Positions 59,582-64,000 of a DNA stretch of 64,000 nucleotides are shown here, in pieces. Position numbers and translations under genes: made by a program. Below the pieces are notes generated by a model. That model saw only the letters and a list, made by a program, of their open reading frames with translations. It was not told the DNA's origin and did not search any database. Origin of the DNA: VRUE01 sp963697805. GTDB lineage: Bacteria > Actinomycetota > Thermoleophilia > Solirubrobacterales > 70-9. Numbering within the stretch: position 1 is the first letter of the stretch; each line of letters begins with the position of its first letter. The stretch covers positions 558,001-622,000 of the forward strand of contig CAVOPB010000001.1 of NCBI GenBank assembly GCA_963697805.1. The letters run 5' to 3'.

Positions 59582-60297
59582 TCGGGCAGCAACCGGTCCC
59601 GCATCCGCTCGAACTCGTCCACCGCCGTCTCATAGTCGTCGTGGCGGCCGATGTCGAGCCAGTAGTCCTCGCTCCGGCGCGCCCTGACGACCTCGCCGGC
59701 CGCAAGCAGCCGCAGGACCAGGTCGGGGAAGTCGAGACGCTCGTTCGCCTCGATCAGCTCGAGCGCCCGCGGCGCGAAGGCGTAGACGCCCATGCTGACC
59801 TCGTAGTCGTAGGTCGGCTTCTCGATGTAGCCGGTCAGCCGCTCATCGTCCATCGGGTCGCCGAACTCGAGCACCCCGAGCGAGACCTGCACCTCGCGGC
59901 GGTGGGCGGCGATGCTCGCGGCGGCGTCGGAAGCCCGGTGCTGGTCGAGGAACTCGCCGTAGGCGAGGTCGGTGAGCACATCACCGTTCATCACCAGAAA
60001 GTCCTCGTCGAGGCCGTCGAGCAGGCGCAGGGCGCCGACGGTGCCGAGCGGCTCCTCCTCGCGGAAGTAATCGATCGGGATCCCGAAGCGCTCGCCATCG
60101 CCGAAGAAGGCCTCGATCAACTCGGCGAGGTGGCCGGTGACGATCGTCAGCCGCTCGAAGCCGTGCGAACTCAGCTGGCGCACGATGACGTCGAGGATCG
60201 GCCTGTCCCCGATCGGCATCAGGGGCTTCGGCAGAACCGTCGTGTAGGGCCGCAGGCGCATCCCGAGGCCCCCGGCCAGTACCACTGCGCGCTTCAC
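59578..60297 (-). CDS. Nucleotidyltransferase (NDP-sugar pyrophosphorylase)
   Basis: 239 residues. A-V-V-L-A-G-G-L-G-M-R-L-R-P-Y-T and P-K-P-L-M-P-I-G-D-R-P-I define the nucleotide/sugar-phosphate site; M-N-G-D-V-L-T-D-L the catalytic metal site. Similar to GlmU-N, RmlA and mannose-1-phosphate guanylyltransferases; the sugar is not decided by sequence. Activates a sugar phosphate for the locus. The start is only 26 bp from the divergent deacetylase-like gene. Confidence 0.92.
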   Translation of the reverse strand: MKRAVVLAGGLGMRLRPYTTVLPKPLMPIGDRPILDVIVRQLSSHGFERLTIVTGHLAELIEAFFGDGERFGIPIDYFREEEPLGTVGALRLLDGLDEDFLVMNGDVLTDLAYGEFLDQHRASDAAASIAAHRREVQVSLGVLEFGDPMDDERLTGYIEKPTYDYEVSMGVYAFAPRALELIEANERLDFPDLVLRLLAAGEVVRARRSEDYWLDIGRHDDYETAVDEFERMRDRLLPE

Positions 60298-60323
60298 GGC
60301 TCGCAGCCTACCCGTGGTGCGGG

Positions 60324-61334
60324 ATGATGCCGCCGGTGACGCCCGACGAGCGACGCAGCGCCGCCCTCCTGCTCTGGCCGAGCCGGCCGGGGTCCCTCGA
60401 CGATCGGGCCTTCGCCGCCGCTGCCGAGCCCTTCCGCCATTGGCGCGGACCGCTGCCCACCAGGCTCGCCCAGGCGCTCGCTTTCAAGCGGGGGCGGGCC
60501 GGGTGGCGTCGAAGTGTGGTCGAGCCCCTGCTCGCGGCGCGCCGGGCCGCCCTCGGCGATGCCGCCGGCGGCGAGCCGCGGGTCCTGCTCAGGGTCGACG
60601 AGTTCCCCCACGCGCGGGCGTTCGACGCCTCCGGGAAGTTCGGGACCGACCGTTTCCGGCGCTTCCACTCGGTCCTCGCCGAGGCGGGGGTGCCCTACCT
60701 GCTGGCGATCAGCCCGCGGGTCTCGCGTGAGTACCTCGACCCCGGGGTCGAGGAGTCGAGGCCGATCGACGATGCCGAGATCGCTGTCCTGCGCGAGCTG
60801 GCGAGCGAAGGCGTGGTCTTCGGCCTCCATGGCCTCGACCACCGCACCCGCCACTCCTCCCCGCGGCGTCATTCCGAGCTCACCGGCCTCGCCCCCGCCG
60901 ACGCCGCCGCGCGGATCGACGCCGCCCGCCAGACCTTCACGGATCTGGGCCTCGAGACACCCGTCTTCGTCGCGCCCTTCAACCGCTTCGACGCCGACCA
61001 GTACGACCTGCTCGCCGAGCGCTTCGACGTCGTCTGCGGCGGCCCGGAGAGCATCCGCCTGCTCGGCTTCAGCCCGAGCCCGGCCTGGCGCGGGGAGGCC
61101 GTATACCTCCCCTCCTACCCGCCGCTCTACGGGCGAGCGGCGGAGGTCGCCGCGGAGGTCGAGCGCCTGCGTGCGGAGCGAGCGGCCCTGTGGGCGCCGG
61201 TAACCCTGCACTGGGGCTGGGAGATGGAGGATGACCTCGCCGACCTGCGGCGGCTTGTCTCCCTACTCGGCGCCGACGCCGCCGATTGGCACGACTTCTT
61301 CGCCGCGGTCGCCACCAGCCGCGCCGCCGCCTAG
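60324..61334 (+). CDS. Polysaccharide-deacetylase-like (DUF2334) protein
   Basis: 336 residues. L-L-R-V-D-E-F-P-H-A at about residue 90 (metal Asp/His pattern), V-V-F-G-L-H-G-L-D-H-R-T-R, and F-V-A-P-F-N-R-F-D, P-V-T-L-H-W-G-W-E. This matches the NodB/DUF2334-type fold of carbohydrate deacetylases, with H-G-L-D-H in place of the second metal motif. No signal peptide, so an intracellular role or action on lipid-linked sugar is likely. Activity inferred. Confidence 0.75.
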   Translation: MMPPVTPDERRSAALLLWPSRPGSLDDRAFAAAAEPFRHWRGPLPTRLAQALAFKRGRAGWRRSVVEPLLAARRAALGDAAGGEPRVLLRVDEFPHARAFDASGKFGTDRFRRFHSVLAEAGVPYLLAISPRVSREYLDPGVEESRPIDDAEIAVLRELASEGVVFGLHGLDHRTRHSSPRRHSELTGLAPADAAARIDAARQTFTDLGLETPVFVAPFNRFDADQYDLLAERFDVVCGGPESIRLLGFSPSPAWRGEAVYLPSYPPLYGRAAEVAAEVERLRAERAALWAPVTLHWGWEMEDDLADLRRLVSLLGADAADWHDFFAAVATSRAAA

Positions 61335-61365
61335 ATACGAGCTCGTTGGCTCGGCTGTTCTGGAG

Positions 61366-62637
61366 TCAGGGCCCGAGCAATGCGGCCGGCACCACGCCAA
61401 TGCCGTCGGACCGGCGGTAAGCCGTCGTTCCGGTGGTGATTACGATCGCGTCGAGGAGTTCATCACCGATCGTCTCTCTGAGCCAATTTAGGTGCCGTAG
61501 ATCGTTGTCCCGCGGTACGGAAGCGAGCTTGATCTCGAAAGCGACTACGCGGTCATCGTCACGCTGAACGATGAGATCGACCTCGTGCCTTCCAGAGTGC
61601 AGCCGCAGGTGCTTGACTCGAGCCTCGGCGGCTTGGGCATAGACGCGGACACTCAGGATCATGAGGCCCTCGAAGAGCGCCCCGAGAAAAGTGCCGTCCC
61701 GCGGCACCGGGGGACCGATGTCCTTGCCCTGAAGGAGCGCTGACTTGCTTGCACCGACCAGCCGAGCGGCGAGAGCCGGATCAACTATCTGATGCTTCTC
61801 GGACACGGCTAGACGGGAGAGATGGCTTCGAGTCGGCACCCAACCCTCTACAGGATCGACAAACCAAAGCCGCTCGAGGACATTCCGATAGGGAACCAGG
61901 GCCTTCCGGGTCGGCTTCTCCCCCTCGCCACTCGTGGCGGCTGCCCGGATCTTCTCAAACGTCGTTGTCGTAGAAGTGGCGGCTGCGTAGGCCCCCATCC
62001 AGCGCCTCAGAGCCGCTGGGTTGCGTAGCTCGTGACCGAGCTCCTCAAACTCTCGATCGACGATTCGAGCAACATAGGTGTCGAGCTGGGCACGTAGCGC
62101 TCGGCCTGAGAGTCCACGAAGGCCAGGGAATCCGGAGGCGAGAATCTCGTCGACATAGCGATCAAGCGTCACCTCGGTCTCCCCCTCCAAGGCGGGGCGA
62201 TTGCCCTCCAAGAGCTCCGCGAGACTGACGCTAACTGGTTCCTCGAGCCGCTCAGCCAGCGAGAGGGGCCGCATTCGTAGCGTCGGGATGCGGGCGGCTC
62301 CGGAGTGCGTGCCACCTCCGTCGGGGGATACGGACCCTGTGAGCAAGTAGGTGCCCGCCTCTGCCCCTCGATCCACGGCCCTTCGGACGAGGTCCCAGGT
62401 CTCGGGCATCCGCTGCCACTCGTCAATCAGCACTGGGGGCTGTTCATCCAACAAACGCTTCGGATCTGCTTGGGCCAGACTCAGACGTGCCGGGTCGTCG
62501 AGCTCGTAGACAGTCCGAGCACGGCGCGAGGCGAGAGCGGTCTTCCCCACCGCTTTTGCGCCCTCGATGGCGACAGCGGGCAGGGACAAAAACAACTCGT
62601 CCAACTCTGCTTCGAGTATGCGTGGGCGGTACTCCAT
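61366..62637 (-). CDS. DUF4143-type P-loop ATPase
   Basis: 423 residues from ATG 62637 (the frame allows a TTG at 62661). N-terminal AAA-like ATPase: V-A-I-E-G-A-K-A-V-G-K-T-A-L (Walker A), V-L-I-D-E-W-Q-R-M-P (Walker B) and Y-L-L-T-G-S sensor. The C-terminal DUF4143 part ends in a PD-(D/E)XK-like motif (R-H-E-V-D-L-I-V-Q, V-V-A-F-E-I-K-L-A). These proteins (COG1373) are common in accessory regions; their role is unknown. Four 23-bp direct repeats lie immediately upstream. Base composition is less GC-rich than neighbours, which suggests transfer. Confidence 0.88.
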   Translation of the reverse strand: MEYRPRILEAELDELFLSLPAVAIEGAKAVGKTALASRRARTVYELDDPARLSLAQADPKRLLDEQPPVLIDEWQRMPETWDLVRRAVDRGAEAGTYLLTGSVSPDGGGTHSGAARIPTLRMRPLSLAERLEEPVSVSLAELLEGNRPALEGETEVTLDRYVDEILASGFPGLRGLSGRALRAQLDTYVARIVDREFEELGHELRNPAALRRWMGAYAAATSTTTTFEKIRAAATSGEGEKPTRKALVPYRNVLERLWFVDPVEGWVPTRSHLSRLAVSEKHQIVDPALAARLVGASKSALLQGKDIGPPVPRDGTFLGALFEGLMILSVRVYAQAAEARVKHLRLHSGRHEVDLIVQRDDDRVVAFEIKLASVPRDNDLRHLNWLRETIGDELLDAIVITTGTTAYRRSDGIGVVPAALLGP

Positions 62638-62651
62638 GGCTCTAGGTACTT

Positions 62652-62743
62652 GATTCGACAAGCACTAGGATACAGATTCGACAGTAGTTAGGGAACAGAT
62701 TCGACAACCTTTGGGATACAGTTTCGACGGGAACTCTGGCTCC
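62652..62743. repeat. Four direct repeats of 23 bp upstream of the DUF4143 ATPase gene
   Basis: Units start at 62652, 62675, 62698 and 62721, each with GATTCGACA or a near match (last: GTTTCGACG), exactly 23 bp apart. The rest of each unit is partly conserved (for example GGATACA and GGGAACA endings). Iteron-like spacing of about two helical turns. They lie 15 bp upstream of the ATG, so a protein binding here would control the gene. Confidence 0.85.
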
Positions 62744-62881
62744 CCAAAGCGGCCATCGCGCTGGAGAATGGCGATCGCTAACAGCAGCCCTCACCGCTGC
62801 TGGCAAGCGAATGGCGGACCCGTCTTCCCTCCTGACCATCGTCATCGTCGACGACATGCAGTGACCGGCGATGACGACCTC

Positions 62882-64000
62882 TCACCTCATCGCCGGCGCT
62901 TCGGCGATCGCCTCGCCGAGGGCGCCAACCACCCGGTCGAGCCGCTCATCGCCGAGGTGCGGGTAGAGCGGCAGGCTCAGCTGGGTGCTGGCGACGCGCT
63001 CGCAGCGGGGCAGGCTCTGCTCACCGCGACCATAGGCGGTGAACTGGTTGATCGACGGGTAGAGGACGCTGGTCTGGACCCCGTGGCGTTCACTCAGGAG
63101 CCGGCGGACCTGGTCGCGCAGCTCGGCGTCCTCGAGCATCACCGGCATCACGTAGCAGGAGCTCGCACCCACCTGGTCGTCGCCGTAGGGCACGACGATT
63201 CCCTCGACGCCGGCGAGCAGCTCCCGATAGCGGCGGCTGAGACGACGGCGCTCCTCGATGTCGGCACCGAGGTCGGGGAGCCGGGCCGAGAGCAGAGCCG
63301 CGCGGGGCTCGTCGAGGCGGTAGTTGTAGCCGACGTCGACGACGTCGTAGCCCATCGCGTGGCCGCGATGGCGGTCCCAGGTGCCGGATGTCATCGCGTG
63401 CGAGCGGAGGCTCCGGGCGAGCTCGGCGACACCGGCGTCGTCGGTCGCCAACAGCCCCCCCTCGCCGCAGGAGAGGATCTTGTTGGAGAAGAAGCTGAAG
63501 GTCCCGGCGAGGCCATGGGTGCCGAGCTTGCGCTCGGAGCCCGGCAGGGTGGCGTCGGGGCTGTGTGCCGCGTCCTCGATCAGCGCCAGGCCCCGTTTCT
63601 CGCAGATCGCCCCCAGAGCCTCCAGCGGAGCTGCGTAGCCGCCGTAGTGGACGGCGCATATGGCCTTGGTGCGGTCGGTGACCCGAGCCTCAACGTCGAC
63701 GGGGTCGATCCCGAGGTCCTCCTGTCCCGCGACCTCCGCCAGCACCGGGGTGCCACCGCAGTAGCGGACCGCGGCGGCGGAGGCGATGAAGGTGATGCCC
63801 GGGACGATGACCTCGTCCCCGGGCCCGATCCCCGCGGCCAGGTAGGCGAGGTGGAGCGCCGCCGTGCAGCTGCTCGTCGCCACCGCGTGCTCGACCCCGA
63901 GATGGGCGCCGAACTCGGCCTCGAACGCCTCGATTCGGGGGCCCATCGTCAACCAGCCCGAGCGCAGGGTCTCGGCGACCGCCTCGACCTGGGACTCTGA
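62882..64000 (-). CDS. DegT/DnrJ/EryC1/StrS-type sugar aminotransferase (partial at window end)
   Basis: 373 residues visible; the frame is open to the last base, so the N-terminus lies outside. PLP-dependent transfer of an amino group to a keto-sugar nucleotide. G-W-L-T-M-G-P-R, A-V-A-T-S-S-C-T-A-A-L-H-L-A, P-G-I-T-F-I-A-S, E-D-A-A-H-S, and the PLP-lysine region F-S-F-F-S-N-K-I-L-S-C-G-E-G-G are all present. L-Y-P-S-I-N-Q-F-T-A-Y in the C-half. Supplies an amino sugar to the polysaccharide. Confidence 0.95.
   Translation of the reverse strand, partial: SESQVEAVAETLRSGWLTMGPRIEAFEAEFGAHLGVEHAVATSSCTAALHLAYLAAGIGPGDEVIVPGITFIASAAAVRYCGGTPVLAEVAGQEDLGIDPVDVEARVTDRTKAICAVHYGGYAAPLEALGAICEKRGLALIEDAAHSPDATLPGSERKLGTHGLAGTFSFFSNKILSCGEGGLLATDDAGVAELARSLRSHAMTSGTWDRHRGHAMGYDVVDVGYNYRLDEPRAALLSARLPDLGADIEERRRLSRRYRELLAGVEGIVVPYGDDQVGASSCYVMPVMLEDAELRDQVRRLLSERHGVQTSVLYPSINQFTAYGRGEQSLPRCERVASTQLSLPLYPHLGDERLDRVVGALGEAIAEAPAMR

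Noticed and set aside
62711..64000. Plus-strand open frame across the aminotransferase gene
   Set aside because: Antisense to a clear PLP aminotransferase with intact catalytic motifs.

Overview
The window is about 70% GC and densely coded on both strands. Gene content points to an actinobacterium of the Thermoleophilia (Solirubrobacterales-like). The evidence is a fused FO synthase with cofD-cofC-cofE for coenzyme F420, ethylmalonyl-CoA pathway genes, frequent GTG and TTG starts with 4-base stop/start overlaps, and several secreted proteins ending in a lineage-typical module with a GARDAAGN-like motif. This assignment is inference from gene content; there is no rRNA in the window. No CRISPR array, prophage or insertion sequence was seen.

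Layout. 1-7.1 kb: the end of a PQQ-propeller protein, a carboxyltransferase broken by four frameshifts, an odd tRNA-Trp, a CsbD-like stress protein, two secreted proteins, a MerR-controlled two-gene thiophilic-metal module, and a secreted protein split by a stop. 7.1-11.7 kb: two tRNA-Leu genes. The second is followed directly by a LAGLIDADG-type endonuclease reading frame that runs without a stop into a metallo-beta-lactamase gene, which overlaps acetoacetyl-CoA synthetase. 11.7-17.2 kb: an ABC-2 exporter, then a minus-strand acyl-CoA block (carboxyltransferase, NTF2-like protein, HMG-CoA lyase, thioesterase, SDR). 17.2-24.7 kb: F420 metabolism (F420-NADP reductase, cofD, cofC, cofE on plus; fused cofG/cofH on minus), with an alcohol dehydrogenase and a secreted lyase-like protein between. 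24.8-31.9 kb: aquaporin, a lipoprotein-type NMT1-like binding protein, mntH/mntR with a palindromic operator candidate, ygfZ, a lipoprotein and rmuC. 32-39.3 kb: crotonyl-CoA carboxylase/reductase and an ethylmalonyl-CoA-mutase-like protein, with a secreted sugar-dehydrogenase-like protein and clpS between. 39.3-41.1 kb: a DUF559/AbiEi-like gene flanked by copies of an inverted repeat, and a zinc-ribbon-like unknown.

41.5-64 kb is a large surface-polysaccharide locus. It has a polyprenyl-phosphate sugar-1-phosphate transferase, seven glycosyltransferases, a sugar epimerase, a nucleotidyltransferase, a sugar aminotransferase, a Wzx-type flippase, a Wzy/ligase-type membrane protein, a Wzz/BY-kinase-type co-polymerase, a secreted glycoside hydrolase and a deacetylase-like protein. 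Together these look like a nearly complete Wzx/Wzy-dependent pathway. A GMC oxidoreductase is embedded, and its probable small subunit is fused to a glycosyltransferase. A DUF4143 ATPase near the end has four 23-bp direct repeats directly upstream.

Most worth a second look: the tRNA-endonuclease-lactamase arrangement; the repeat-flanked DUF559 gene; the 23-bp repeat array; the glycosyltransferase/GMC-subunit fusion; two genes that appear to start with CTG; and the small MerR/MerF-like module.
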